Origin: Carnegiea gigantea
Lineage: Eukaryota > Streptophyta > Magnoliopsida > Caryophyllales > Cactaceae
DNA length: 64,000 bases
Reading direction: 5' to 3'
Assembly (NCBI GenBank): GCA_029747015.1
Contig: JAKOGI010000442.1
Coordinates: 186,001-250,000 of the forward strand
Part shown: piece by piece, positions 11,657-24,051 of the stretch
Layout of the letters: each line of letters opens with the position of its first letter
How positions within the stretch are numbered: position 1 is the stretch's first letter
Translations under genes and position numbers: made by a program
The notes under the pieces: model-generated
Told to the model about the DNA's origin: nothing
Databases searched by the model: none
What the model saw: the letters and a program-made list of their open reading frames with translations, nothing else

Positions 11657-14600
11657 TTTGTTTTGCAGGCTGAAGTGAGAGAGAACAACCCAGCAAACAA
11701 CCCAGCAAACAGTGCAGGAAACAGTCTAGGGAACAGGCAGCTGTGGTATGTTGACAGTGGGTGTTCGAGGCATATGACTGGTGAAAAATCCAATTTTCTC
11801 TCACTTACAGCATCAGAAGGAGGGAGTGTGGCATTTGGAAACGGCAAATCTGGGATAATTGTCGGTATAGGTAAGATAGGTGAGTCACTCTCCCATTCAA
11901 TTGACAATGTTTATTTTGTGGATGGTTTAAAACACAACTTGCTAAGTGTGTCCCAACTGTGTGACAAAGACAACCTAGTAGTGTTCTCTCCAACACATTG
12001 CTTGGTTGTAAACATGAACACAGGAGATGTTGTGTTGAGGGGGAAGCGACACAAAAATGTTTATAAAGTGTGTATTTCTACTCTTCCCCAAAATAATTTG
12101 ACTTGTTTGAATGCCTTAAAAGATGATGTTATGCTTTGGCACAAAAGACTAGGTCATGCAAGCCACTCTCTTTTGAACGAACTTGTAACCAAAGATTTAG
12201 TAGTTGGCTTACCTTCCATCAAATTCAATGATGACAAGGCATGTGATGCATGTGCCAAAGGCAAACAAGTCAAAAATTCATTTAAGTCTAAAAAGTATAT
12301 AAGCACTACTCGACCCCTTGAATTAATACATATGGATCTATGTGGTCCAATGAGGATCATGAGCCGAGGTGGCAAGAGGTATGTGCTTGTGATAGTGGAT
12401 GACTACTCTCGTTTCACTTGGACTTTGTTTTTGGCTTCTAAAGATGAAACTTTTGAAAAATTTCTTGCTTTCATTAAAAAGACTGAAAAGAGGGTAGGAC
12501 ACTCTTTGGTATGCATAAGGTCTGACCATGGTACAGAATTTGAAAATTCGAGCTTTATTGACTATTGTAATGAGCATGGTGTTGATCACAATTTTTCAGC
12601 TCCAAGAACACCCCAACAGAACGGGGTGGTAGAGCGCAAAAATCGTACTCTAGAGGACATGACTAGAACAATGCTTGTTGCTAGTGGTCTTCCTAGAAAT
12701 TTTTGGGCTGAAGCTTTAAACACATCATGTTACATTATAAATAGATGCATGATTAGACCTGTTCTTAACAAAACTCCTTATGAGATCCTCAAAGGAAGAA
12801 AACCAAATATTTTGCATTTGAGAGTTTTTGGGTGTAAATGTTTTGTGCATAATAATGGAAAGGATGCCTTAGGGAAATTTGATCCAAGGAGTGACGAGGC
12901 AATATTCCTCGGTTACTTCTCACATAGTAAGGCATACAAAGTGTTTAATAAGAGAACCTTGTGTGTTGAAGAAAGTGTGCATGTGCTTTTTGATGAAACT
13001 AACTCTCTAAGTGAGAATGATGCACAGGAGGAAGACCTCGAACTAGGTCTTGTTAAAAAAGACATGCTGCTTCAAGACGAACCAGGTAAGGATCAACCTG
13101 AGAGATCAAGGCCTGAAGCTGTTCTTCAGGAAGGTAGGCAGGGTGTGAACCAAACAGGGGGAAACAGGGTGGAACCCTGTTCGGGACAACATCACCCGAA
13201 CCCTTCTGAGATAATTTCAGGAACAGGCTCCCAAACAGGCTTGGAAACAGGTTCTGAACTTGTTTCGCTAAGTATTCCAGCTAGGATGGAGAGCATATCT
13301 GTAAACCCACTTTCACCACAATCATGGAAATACCAAAGTTCACATCCGCTTGATCAAATTTTGTCTGATATTAATGCAGGAGTTCAAACTAGATCTAGGC
13401 TTAAAAATTTCTGTGCTTTCTATGCTTTTCTCTCAAAAATTGAGCCTAAGAATATTAATGAAGCTCTTGCAGATTCAGATTGGGTCACAGCCATGCAAGA
13501 AGAACTCCATCAGTTCGAAAGAAACAAGGTATGGCACCTTGTGCCACAGCCAGAGGATAGAACAATCATTGGAACCAAGTGGGTGTTCCGTAACAAGCTA
13601 GATGAGTGCGGAACAGTCACTAGGAATAAGGCCCGGCTGGTGGTTCAAGGCTACAACCAAGAAGAGGGAATTGATTATGAAGAGACTTTTGCACCTGTTA
13701 CAAGGATGGAAGCCATTCGAATCTTGATAGCTTTTGCATCCCACATGGAGATCAAGTTATATCAAATGGATGTTAAAAGTGCGTTTCTAAATGGGTACCT
13801 TAAAGAGGAAGTATATGTCAAATAACCCCCCGGTTTTGAAAGTGATGAATTTCCTAACTATGTTTTCAAACTTGACAAAGCACTTTATGGTTTAAAACAA
13901 GCCCCTAGAGCTTGGTATGAGCGGTTGTCAAGCTTTTTATTAGAAAATGGTTTTACAAGAAGAAGGTAGACAATACCTTGTTTCTAAAATCTAAGGGGGA
14001 ACATTTGTTGATTGTCCAAGTATATGTCGATGACATCATATTTGGTGCAACTCATCATGAATTGTGCAATGAATTTTCAAAAATGATGAGGAGTGAGTTT
14101 GAAATGAGCATGATGGGTGAGCTTAATTTCTTTTTAGGCTTGCAAATCAAGCAAACTTCAAACGGCACCATGATCCATCAACAAAAGTATATTAAGGAAT
14201 TACTTAAGCGTTTTGGGATGGAGTCAGCCAAGCCCATTGATACTCTCATCTCTCCTTCAACTAGGTTGGTAATAGATGATGGTAGTCCCTCAGTTGAGGA
14301 GAAATCCTATAGGGGCATAATAGGGTCACTCTTATATCTAACTGCTAGTAGACCTGACATTGTTTTTAGTGTTGGTCTATGTGCACGTTTTCAGTCAAAC
14401 CCTAAAGAAACTCATCTAAAGGCTGTTAAAAGGATTTTTAGGTACTTAAGACATACACCTGATCTAGCCTTATGGTATCCTAAAGGTTGCAACTTTGATC
14501 TTGTTGGGTATGCTGATGCTGATTAGGCAGGTTTCTTGGTTGATAGGAAAAGCACCTCAGGTATGGCTCACTTTCTTGGACCTTGTTTGGTATCTTGGGC

Positions 14601-14966
14601 AACCAAGAAACAACTCTCTGTTGCCTTGTCCACAGCAGAAGCTGAGTATGTGGCAGCTGCATCTTGTTGTGCTCAGTTATTATGGATAAGACAACAACTC
14701 AAGGACTTTTGTGTTGACATAGGATGCATTCCTATTTATTGTGACAATACAAGTGCAATTAACATTGCCAAAAATCCATGTCAACACAAAAGAACAAAAC
14801 ATATTGACATTCGTCATCATTTCTTGAGAGACAATGTGAAAAGGGAGTGATCTCAATGAATTTTTGTGCCACTGAAAATCAAATTGCTGATATATTCACA
14901 AAGGCATTGAGTAGAGAACAATTTGAAAGGAATAGACTCGAACTAGGCTTAATTAGAACAACCTGA
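11657..14966 (+). pseudogene. Copia pol (protease, integrase, reverse transcriptase, RNase H), copy 2
   Basis: 720 codons are open from 11663 to 13825. The protease has an intact [12 protein letters not shown] motif (near 11747). The GAG-pre-integrase HHCC follows, then the integrase core with its D, D, E residues in [15 protein letters not shown] and NGVVERKNR (12330-12640). The reverse transcriptase begins near 13450 ([22 protein letters not shown]). It is cut by a Gln codon changed to TAA at 13823-13825 and by a one-base loss near 13963. YVDD at 14023-14034 is intact. RNase H follows (STAEAEY, near 14627) after a TAG at 14524-14526. A further shift near 14840 leads to the tail, which stops at 14966. 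At least two stops and two frameshifts make pol non-functional. Confidence 0.95.
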
Positions 14967-15397
14967 CCAACCTGTTCTCTCTCCCTGTTTGTAAAATTTA
15001 AAAGTGACGGGTACAACATGTTAAATTTTTGTTTGCAATCAACTTGTGTGCTATGTTTAGCATATGTGAGATTTGCAACTTGCTGACACTCGTTGAGGTC
15101 TAATGAGATTGCCCTTATTGTCCAATGTTACCGAGCAAGTAACCTCAAGAACAAGTATCAGGAACAGGTACGCCTCTTGTTTGTCAAATGTGTGCAACAA
15201 ATTGAAAACTGCTAATCTCTTCCCGAGGCGTGCGCAATAAATGCTAAAGTCCGTTGCAAAAACGGGCAAAATCTTTTAAAGATTTCGCACGTCTCTCTCT
15301 CCCTTTAAAGCTCTTGCTCAATCTCTCACCTCCACCGAAACTCTCTTGCTTTGAAACTCTGTTCAAGAAACCCTAATCTCTCTCCTTCCTCTGAAAA

Positions 15398-17089
15398 ATG
15401 GCGTTCCCCATTAGCTTCGAGAGCTCCTCGACCTTGACCCAGGGCAACCAGACACAGGGCACAGCCTTGCAAACAGCCACAGCCCTGTTTGCACCTATAC
15501 AATTTCTGACGGCCCTCATGGAAGGAAACAGGGTCAGAAACAGGGCCTGAAGTTTTTAAGGAGAACCTAGGGGAGGATTTGTCAAGAGAAGAAGGGGGAA
15601 GTAGTGGTCAACTGGAGGAGGCCCCTGCCAAAACTGAACAAGCCACACCGGTACCACCAACCGGTGAGAAACGCAAACGGTACAAAATTGTGGCTAGGCG
15701 TACTAGAATGCCAAGAACACGACCACCATCAAGGCCTAAAAGCGGCCAGACTGAAGAGCCCTCAAAAAGTGAACCCCCTGTCAAACCAAAAGCACAAATC
15801 CACTCTTCGTCCAAACCCTCAAACAGGCCAACTCGAAAATCAGCCCGAATTGCTTTCCAATCCACGCCTCGTCCTGCCAAACAGTCAGCCCCTGTTGTTA
15901 AGGAGATTGATTCCTCCTCTGAGCCTTCATCAGATAGCGACACCGAGAACACTGCCTTCAAACAGGGCACGCCCGTGTTCTCAGAGTCCTCAGAGGATAA
16001 GCCTCTTCCTATACCAAAACCATCACCCCTCAAAACTCCCAAGAGAAAAGCCTCCCTCAAACATGCCTCCACCCAAGACCCTCCACTGAGCCCCAACCTA
16101 AACGAGCCAAGAAATCTACCCCGTCTGCAATCTCAGCCAAACTGACCCAATTGATTCAGAGACGGATTGTCAGGGGCAAAATTATAAAGGTCAAATATTT
16201 TGAGGAACAAGGACTGGGGCTGTTTCTGCACAAGCTGCATGCACAGGGGTGGTATGAGTTGTTTACAAACACCCAGTTGGGGTGTTCTGTACATGAGTTG
16301 GCAGAGTTCTATGCCAACTGCACTGTCACCGAAGGAGTGGTGACAAGTATTGTTAATGGGAAGCAGCTTCGCTTTGATGCGAAGATATTAGGGGACATTC
16401 TAGGGATTCCCTCCACAGGCTTTGATATATATGTGAGGGAAGACAAGACTATTCTAGGGACAGCCAGGCTGCTGGAACTCGCCCAGAAATTTAGCCAGCA
16501 ACCAAGCCTGCAAACACCCAAGTCTGTGAAGAAAAGGGACATGACATCGCTCCATCAATTGCTATTTTGGTTTATCATCAAGAATGTCATCCCCAGAGGC
16601 CAGGGTCGCAATCTTGCTGATGCCATGGATCAGTGTTTGATGGATCTGATGGACACGGAAGTGCAAATTAACCTTTCTGCCATCATGATTCGACATATTG
16701 CAAGAATTGCAAACACCTCTAGGGAACATGATCTGGGATACGGCTTCTTTCTGACTAGTGTGTTTGAGCACTTTGGGGTGACACTGCAGAAGAAGGTGGG
16801 CGCTCAGTTCATTGATGAGATCGGGAGTAACACCCTTATGGGGTGTGGGTATGCTTTGATTGAGGGGTCTGCCTCAGAACAGGGGACCAGAACACCCCGT
16901 CCTCCTGTTCCTGGCAGTTCCTCAACCAAGCTTGAGGCTGCTTTGCAAGAAAACTCTCGCTTCAGTACTGAGCTTAACGCTGTAAAGGCTGCCCTGGACG
17001 AGGAAAAAGCTCTAAATGCAAAACGCCATGCAGATCTCCTCGCCCTTCTCTCTTCACTTTCAGCAAAATTTTCTCCTTCTGCTCCTTGA
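15398..17089 (+). pseudogene. Third ORF after pol, accessory/envelope-like region of the Maximus/SIRE type
   Basis: An ATG at 15398 (MAFPISFESS) opens 50 codons. The frame then shifts near 15540 into a basic, Pro/Ser-rich stretch (15579-16145), and shifts again near 16110 into a 300-residue segment ending at 17089. That last segment has the look of the putative plant transposon protein domain (KYFEEQGLGLFLHKLHAQGW, VNGKQLRFDAKILGDILGIP), followed near the C-terminus by a predicted coiled coil (KLEAALQENSRF...LDEEKALNAKRH). SIRE-type elements carry an ORF here that has been called envelope-like; Tat/Ogre elements carry comparable domains. I see no convincing signal peptide or membrane segment, so an envelope role is not supported. 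Two frameshifts break it. Confidence 0.75.
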
Positions 17090-17550
17090 ACACCCCTCAT
17101 GAGCTGTTCCCATCTATTGTTCTCGTAGCCTGTTCTCACTTCTCTTGGTGAATCAGTTTGTACTCTGTTGCACTCTTTTGATGAATGACAGGATATCTTG
17201 TTTTTGATTGGCTTTGCCTTGCTTGCTTTTTATTGTGAATTGCTTGTGTGTGACTAGGATGGCCAATCTCATTACCGTACCAAAACACTTGAGTGTATCA
17301 CCTGTTGACTTTCCTCCATTACCCAAGTGGTGGTGATAGCAAACACCCTCTGTTTGACTGTTCGCCCCTACTTTTTAATGATGCCAAAAGGGGGAAGATA
17401 GGTTGACCAATATTGTTTTAGTTCTGCCATGGACGAGTTAAATTTCTTACAATCTTTTCGATACTAACTGCTTCATGTGAATTTGAATAATTGGTACAAA
17501 TCACTTAAATTGCCCTTGAAAGTCAATATGGTCACTTGGTTTGTCATCAT

Positions 17551-17565
17551 CAAAAAGGGAGAATT
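17551..17565 (+). promoter_or_regulatory. Polypurine tract, Copia copy 2
   Basis: CAAAAAGGGAGAATT lies directly before the 3' LTR start TGTTAGAATG. It is the expected plus-strand primer position. Confidence 0.85.
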
Positions 17566-19068
17566 TGTTAGAATGTATAAAGTTTTGATGATAACAAATC
17601 CAAGTGTTGTTGTTGTTGCTCCAAACACGCTTTCCAAACAGGACCTTACTGTTGTTCTCAATGTATTAAAACTGCTTGACTAATGGTTTATCAAGAACAG
17701 GTACTCAAGTCAGCATTGTAAGAATACCTGTGAGGAACAGGTTCTGTGAGGTGTTTTGAAGCATATCCTGACAAGTGTTTGAAACATAAGATATGTGCAG
17801 CTGTGACAAACAAGTTCCGTGCGATGTTTGAAGCATATTCTGTGAAGTGTTTGCAGCAAAGTCGTTCTACAAGATGACTAGTGGTTACAACAAGATGTCT
17901 TGATTTGATTTGGTTTTATATTTTTAGACTCTTGTTAATATGCCAATTAGAAAGTTTTAATTTACCACTCACTGGAAACGGTTTTGCTTTTCGAAAATAT
18001 TTCGGATCACCCTTCAGAACAACCCTGGAAACAGGGCGATCAGGGTGTTTCCAGAATAAGCTGCGAAAAACTGCTTTGCACGATTTTTATCTTTTGGATT
18101 TTGAGCAGCTTCTTCAAAGATTTGCAAGAAAGATTTTTCTATGGAGTATCTTATTCTTTACCCTAAAAAACGGTTATCAAAAATCTTAAGGGATTTGCAA
18201 AATCTTTTTGAATAAAAAGAATATCTAATTTTTGGCAAGTGGATAAGGTAGTTGAGAAAAACATGGGCTAGCTGCTGAAGAACACCGCCTTATACACACG
18301 GTTCAGGAAGTGTTTTCAGCTCATGTCACCTTACCCCTTGTAGCTAAAGGATTCTATTTTCTCTAGGATTTTAGTTTCCAAAAATTTCAGAAATAGTTTT
18401 TCCATCCCTTGTGGGTAAAGGATTCTATATTCTTCAGATTTTTTAGTTTCCAAAAATTTGATGAATTGTGTTCCAAGCACTATAAAAGGCGGCTTCTTAC
18501 AATCTTGGACACATCGGTTTTCAAAGAGAAAAAATCTGAGTTCATGAGCTAAAACGTTTGAAAAGAAAACCGAGCCTTGTGAGTGAATTAATTAAGCTTT
18601 CAAAGTTGGCATACTAGGACTTCATTGTACCCTATATTAGCTTAGTTAAAGAAGCATTGTAATAGGGCGTTTTTCCTTTATATTCTTCTTTCACAAGAGT
18701 GAGAAGAGTGTGTGTCCAAATCAAGGGGATTTTAGACGTGGGGTAACTCGTCTTAGGGAAAACAAGTTACGTGTGTTACAAGTTGTAACAAGGTGTGTTA
18801 CTATTGTTACGTGTTTAGCCCGTTTAGTGAAGTGTGCAAATCCGACAGGAGGTAGGTCGTGGTTTTTAACCTCAGTTGGGCTAGAGGTGTTTTCCACGTA
18901 AAAATCCTGTGTCCATTATTTTCGCATTCAATTTTGTTGGATTTTCGCTTCTGCTTATCTCAGAAACAACCTGTGCGAACAGGGCCTAAGACTGTTTGCC
19001 AGCATATTGTGAAAATCAGACACCGCAATTCACCCCCCTCTTGTGGTTGTGTACTCTCTAGTTCAACA
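17566..19068 (+). repeat. 3' LTR of Copia copy 2
   Basis: 1503 bp, starting TGTTAGAATG and ending GTTCAACA. The TATA box is at 18481-18488. It is followed by TTTGT, the second half of the target duplication (19069-19073). Confidence 0.96.
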
Positions 19069-21227
19069 TTTGTGTTATGCTTAAAAGCATGCATTAATGA
19101 GCATGAGTGCGAATTGCTAAGATATGACTAGTATGTCGAGTTATGTGATTAGTAATGACTATACACCACTCGTTTGACAACGATACTTTTAAGCGAGACT
19201 AACTATAAATGAGTTGTAGTCGTGTAAGCTTTTAGGTCAAGTTTTAATGACGCTTCCTTTGAAAAATGAATGTGTATTTGGTCATTAACTCATTTAGAAG
19301 CATAATGTGACAAGATGAATGGTTGTATGCTTTTCAAAAGTTGAATGACCCTATTAATGCGTTTAGTCTTCATGACAATGAAGGAGCCATTGACATGATT
19401 CAATGCAAGTTATGAGGCAAAATGTATTGTGAAATGACCGTTGCATTTGAAATGTAAAGATATAGAGATATTCTTATATGAATGTAACTATTAACATTTA
19501 AAAAGGAGTTTCCATATTACTTGACTTAAAGAGTGAATGAACATGTAAAGATTAACTCGTCTTAAGCATATTTTACCAAATGAGTGGTTTTATGCCTTCT
19601 TAGTCGATGTGAAACCATTAAGGCTACGAGCCTCATGAGAATCAGAATGTCATTGTTTGTGATACAATGAAAGTTTTAGTATAGGCACATTTAGAGGTGA
19701 AATGCATCTAAAACGTTTTGGGCTAGGAAAATGGTGTCGTATACATATATACAGTGATCAGTGAGAATGCCCAGTTCTCGGGAACCCTAATACCTAGAGA
19801 GATAGACCCAGAAGTGGAAACCCTAGAAGACCCTGACGAGGGTGATATGTTGCCTAGGGAGTAGACCCAGAAGTGCGAATCCTGGAAGATCTCAGTGGGG
19901 ATGATATGAAATATGAGTGATGATCTCACTAGTATGATGGAACATGAGTGACGGCCTCAACCGTACCTAGCACAGTTATGAGATTTCGATACCTTTGAAA
20001 ATGATTTCTTGCATGATATGTGATGTGAATACCTCATTCGAGGGTGATAATGGTGTAACACTTTGAAAAGGTGTATGTTTTCTTGAAAAGTGCTTTATTA
20101 AGTTTTCAACTATCTATGAAGTGCATAACAACAGTTTTATAAGAACTCCCATTGGTTTAGAAGACATGCATTAACCATACTCTCTTGTAAGAAGGGAGTC
20201 TCACTTGGCCATTTTGTTTAAACTCCTTAACGTTAGGTGTTTATATGTGAACTAAGTGTACTATTGCATCCAATACCTAAATTGTCACATGAGATAGCTT
20301 ATCAGTGAATCTTGCATGCGTTTTGTGTGACGTTATGCTTACATTGTGTGATCTTACATTGATCTAACATGAAATTACATCTAATAAGCTATAAGAGACT
20401 TAGTTCAGGCAAGTTAAGTACCTTGGGCGTGAATTAGAAGGAGTATAGGGTTACCCTCGTAATAGAAAGGTCATTAAGGTGACAACAGATGTGGAAGACC
20501 TTATATAGTCATTATATGATATTATAGATATCAGATTACATGCCTAAGTGCTATTTAAAGTATGACGTGCAACTGCTTCATTTTCTGGGAGTTGGGAGCC
20601 ATTCACTTACTGTGTAGTAGCTCGTCCCCCTATCTTTTCCCCCTTTTCCCCCAGTTCCTAAAGTGGCAGGTAGAAGTGGTTCACGTAAGCTGCGGTTGAG
20701 GCTCTCTTACTACCCCAGAAGTAGACGTATATGCTTCTATAGTCAAATCATGAGCTTAGTGACATATTGTGATGTAAATTAAGTTCTTGAATGCATGTAA
20801 GCTAGTTACTAAAGCCATGTAATGCATATTGTGTAGAAGTTTCTCTGTGAGGCCATGTGAGCTGACCATTTGATTTATTATTCGTCTTATAGCTGGAATT
20901 GTTCATTTTCTTTTGGGATGTAAACCCTAGTACTCCGGATGCGTGATCCGTCGAGTTGTACCTTCTATGTCCTTCTTTATGATTGAACTTTATTGTTTGG
21001 TTTACTCCAAGCGAGTGGCTCGTAGAGTTGTGAACTCCGGTGTGTAGCTGTTGAGCTTATTTTAGTGTCCTTTTACACTTCTACTCAATGCACGAATTAA
21101 TGTAAGGCTTTAAGCCAAGGGAAATGGTCAGTTTTCAAGGGAAACTCTGTCCGTTTCGCCCCATAATTTAAGTAGAAATTAAGAAATCGTTGATGCTTCT
21201 AACCCTAGGGGTTGGGTTTGTTATAGA

Positions 21228-21246
21228 TGGTATCAGAGTTAGGTCC
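21228..21246 (+). promoter_or_regulatory. Primer-binding site of the young LARD
   Basis: TGGTATCAGAGTTAGGTCC begins two bases after the LTR end. It fits a tRNA-Met-type primer in its first eleven bases. Confidence 0.8.
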
Positions 21247-24051
21247 TGCAACCATAGGCTACGACCTAAATCTTGCGTTTCATATAGTCCCCTAGGAACA
21301 CATTATGATAACGTGATTTATGCCTTACTCTGTGTGCAAGAGTGCCTTACAGCATGGACGTTTATGACTTATGTGTGGCTCGAGTGGGTCAACTGATGAA
21401 AAGTGGCGAGTTGTGCATTAGTATAGGAATTAAATAGCTCCCCACACCTTGAGGTGGCGTTGTAGGTGCTCCATTGGTGCAATATGTTCCTAACATGCTA
21501 ATTGACTTCACTGATTGACCTTTATGTGATTCAGTTAAGCCGATCGGATAAATGTGAGTCGTGTGTTATAGATGTGAGTCCAATTAACTTGCGTATTCTT
21601 ATGTGAGCTAAGTGATGGTTCGAATTATAAATGCTTTATTCGTGCACTTAGATAAGGCAATCGAAAGTTAAAGCACGTTGATTTAAACTCGAATTATTGA
21701 AAACCTTTTTCTAAGCTTATTCTCTGCCCCTGCATTTGGATTGCTCATCGGGCCCTACAATAGAGAGAGCAGACGTACTTAGAGATCGTAGAGAAGAGGC
21801 TAAAAAAGGATAAGTTATTTTCCACCTTTAAAATTCAAGATTTTGAAATGTTAATGTCCTTTTGGCTGTCAAGTTCAGTTTTTACTTTGCACCGAAGAAC
21901 TTGCGTTCTTTTAGCAATTTTGAGCGAGTTAGGTCCATAAGTACATGTCCTTGTGCTATGCTTGTCGATATACAGCTTGTAAATGTGTACATGCTAAGAT
22001 GTATATATCGATGGAATCATTCGTAGTGAACTAGGGGAGGAATGATTGAAGACCAATTATTATGATCGCTAATCCTACTCAATGATACCTTCCTCTTGTG
22101 AAATCTGAATTGCTTAATAAAATCAGAAGATATTTCTGTATGCATGCTAGAAAGATTAAATGCTAGTGGTAGGACCTTGTTGAACATTGCGTTAGTGTAC
22201 CTGTCGTTCTCCATCTTTGTCATTGTTGCCTATATAGTGCATTACTCGCTTTCTATCATACGAATTGTTATTCGTGATGTGGGGTGCCAATGTTTTGGCT
22301 AGAATGAACCCTAATACACCTAGAAAACACAAGGTAGAGATAACCTAGTAGACTTTAGAATTGCACATAGTAGGCGATCCCCACTGAAGTGAGGGACCTA
22401 CATGGTAAGGCTCCTATAACACCTATGGGATAGGCCAGCCTCATCAGACCTCAACGCATACCTATAAGACCATAAATGTCGACCATAATCAAACAATCAT
22501 AGCCCGTTTACACCAATCTCTCCTAAATTTGATCGAGCCTTAGGGCATACTGTTGACCACCGGTTGCAAATGCGGATTACATGCGTAGATGCACGTCCAG
22601 GTGTTTTCCCTATATGATAACCCCGCGAATTTGCATGCCGTAAAGGATGTTTATGGCGTCACGTGTTTCATGAACACGTAGGAGTATCTATAGATAAGAC
22701 TGTTGTGAGTGCCTGCTGATGTGTTTGTGGTCGAATGCTAAGAAAATGAGTTGGCTTGAACTTGATTACTTGGCTTGAACTTGATTAAACATATGATTGT
22801 CTTAGTCAAGCGATATAATTCATGCAGTTAGATGCACAATAGAACTCTTGAATCATCATTTACAGCCCTTGAATTCTATTTTCTCATGTTATAGTTAGAA
22901 TAATTGAACTCGACGTATGGAATACTTGACCAGATCATAATTGAGTTATATTTGTACGTGTTCACATTTATGGATATGTATATCTCATGTGTAAGAAAGG
23001 TAGCATGGTAGAGCATCCAAGTTCATGTTAGTATAAATATAGATACTCACGTTCGTGGTGCACGGTGATCAATGCACTATAGGAATTTGGCCATTGACTA
23101 GTAATGCGAGTGAAATGTTAAGTGCATGAGCTTTTTGATACCTGTTTTGAGCCTGTATAGGATGCAGTTGAGTTGGATGCACAGTCTAATATGTGTGGCT
23201 TATTGCGTGATATGATTGTTGGCATGTTACTTGCATCACATGACTCATATTGCTTCATGTTATAGCTTGAGTGGCGGATGCGCGTATGTTTAATGCATGA
23301 CCTAATGAGTATCAGAGTTTGCATTTGCATGTGCACACCGTTATATACCTTATGTTGCTAAGGATAACATGCTAGTACCTCGCATTTAGGGGCCAAACTT
23401 TGTTTGGATACTCAATTGCCTATGTGTTTCATGTGACACGATGATGGGTAGGTGTCCTTGTGGTCATATGCGAGCCTTTACTGTATCACCTATCCCTTAA
23501 AGTGTGGAACGAGGCAATTAAAGTATTTAATGGAAGTGTTTTGGTGTAGTTTGACCATATAGTGGTAAATATTTGGGCCATCCTCATTAGGGCAAGGGCA
23601 TGTCAATGCACCTGCATGGCTTCATGACTTAGAAAGAAACTAATTCCGTATGGAAACTTAATAGTAGAGCTTTACATTAGGTAAACCATTGTAATTAAGC
23701 TAATGTAATGTGATGTCTCCACCACTTTGGTGTAAGGTAGTCACTTCTTGGCTGATTGATTTAAACTTAGAATGATTTGATATCTTCATACTTTTGAATG
23801 AACCTGGTTAAGCTAATCGCCTTCGTATGACCTTGACATGTCCTATATAAGTTTCCAAGAATGAAAGACGTAAAAATTAGTTAGGTGTTAACGTATAAAC
23901 ATAGGATTGTCAGTGCATGTGTTTCCCTCTTGTGAATTACTTGCTACACACATGTTTAGACGAGTTCATGCTGCTTATGATCCTTGGGCTTGAGAATGTT
24001 GAGCCGTTGAGCCTATGAGATGTCATTATACTAAAGTTATGTTTCTGGATG
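21247..24051 (+). other. Young LARD interior, conserved non-coding domain (first part)
   Basis: I see no reading frame of note. Several blocks are shared with the old LARD interior: 21730-21890 with 33110-33270 (both contain GAGCAGACGTACT), 22300-22370 with 33700-33770 (AATACACCTAG), and 23150-23385 with 34380-34620 (CAGCTTGAGTGG / TAGCTTGAGTGG and GGATGCGC). Conservation of a non-coding interior is a known LARD property, possibly tied to RNA packaging. This domain continues after the nested element at 27441. Confidence 0.75.
24047..24051. repeat. Target-site duplication of the gag-only element (partner 27436-27440)
   Basis: GGATG occurs immediately before 24052 and immediately after 27435, a perfect 5-bp match. 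Confidence 0.95.

Larger units (their letters stand above)
8326..19068 (+). mobile_element. Ty1/Copia LTR retrotransposon, copy 2 (complete length, Maximus/SIRE-like)
   Basis: 10,743-bp element with both LTRs (1506 and 1503 bp), primer site, gag, pol in Copia order (protease, integrase, reverse transcriptase, RNase H), a long region after pol with a third ORF, and a polypurine tract. The order and the third ORF fit the Maximus/SIRE lineage. All three coding regions carry stops or frameshifts, so it is inactive. By eye the LTRs differ at 13 sites in their first 615 bp, so the insertion is not very recent. It lies inside the left LTR of the young LARD with a perfect 5-bp duplication. Confidence 0.96.
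6691..21225 (+). repeat. Young LARD, left LTR (interrupted by Copia copy 2)
   Basis: The LTR consists of 6691-8325 plus 19074-21225 and matches the uninterrupted right LTR (27957-31766) throughout. Its last bases have changed from the expected TTACA to TTATA (21221-21225). 6975-7400 is a purine-rich block with short GA runs and overlapping small frames on both strands; these frames are low-complexity and not genes. The segment 19720-19980 has repeated CCCAGAAGTG-type motifs. No coding sequence is supported. Confidence 0.88.

Noticed and set aside
1..19068. The two Copia copies read as one large inverted duplication
   Set aside because: Copy 2 has its own perfect target duplication and an empty-site match, and copy 1 has its own LTR border, so they are separate insertions.
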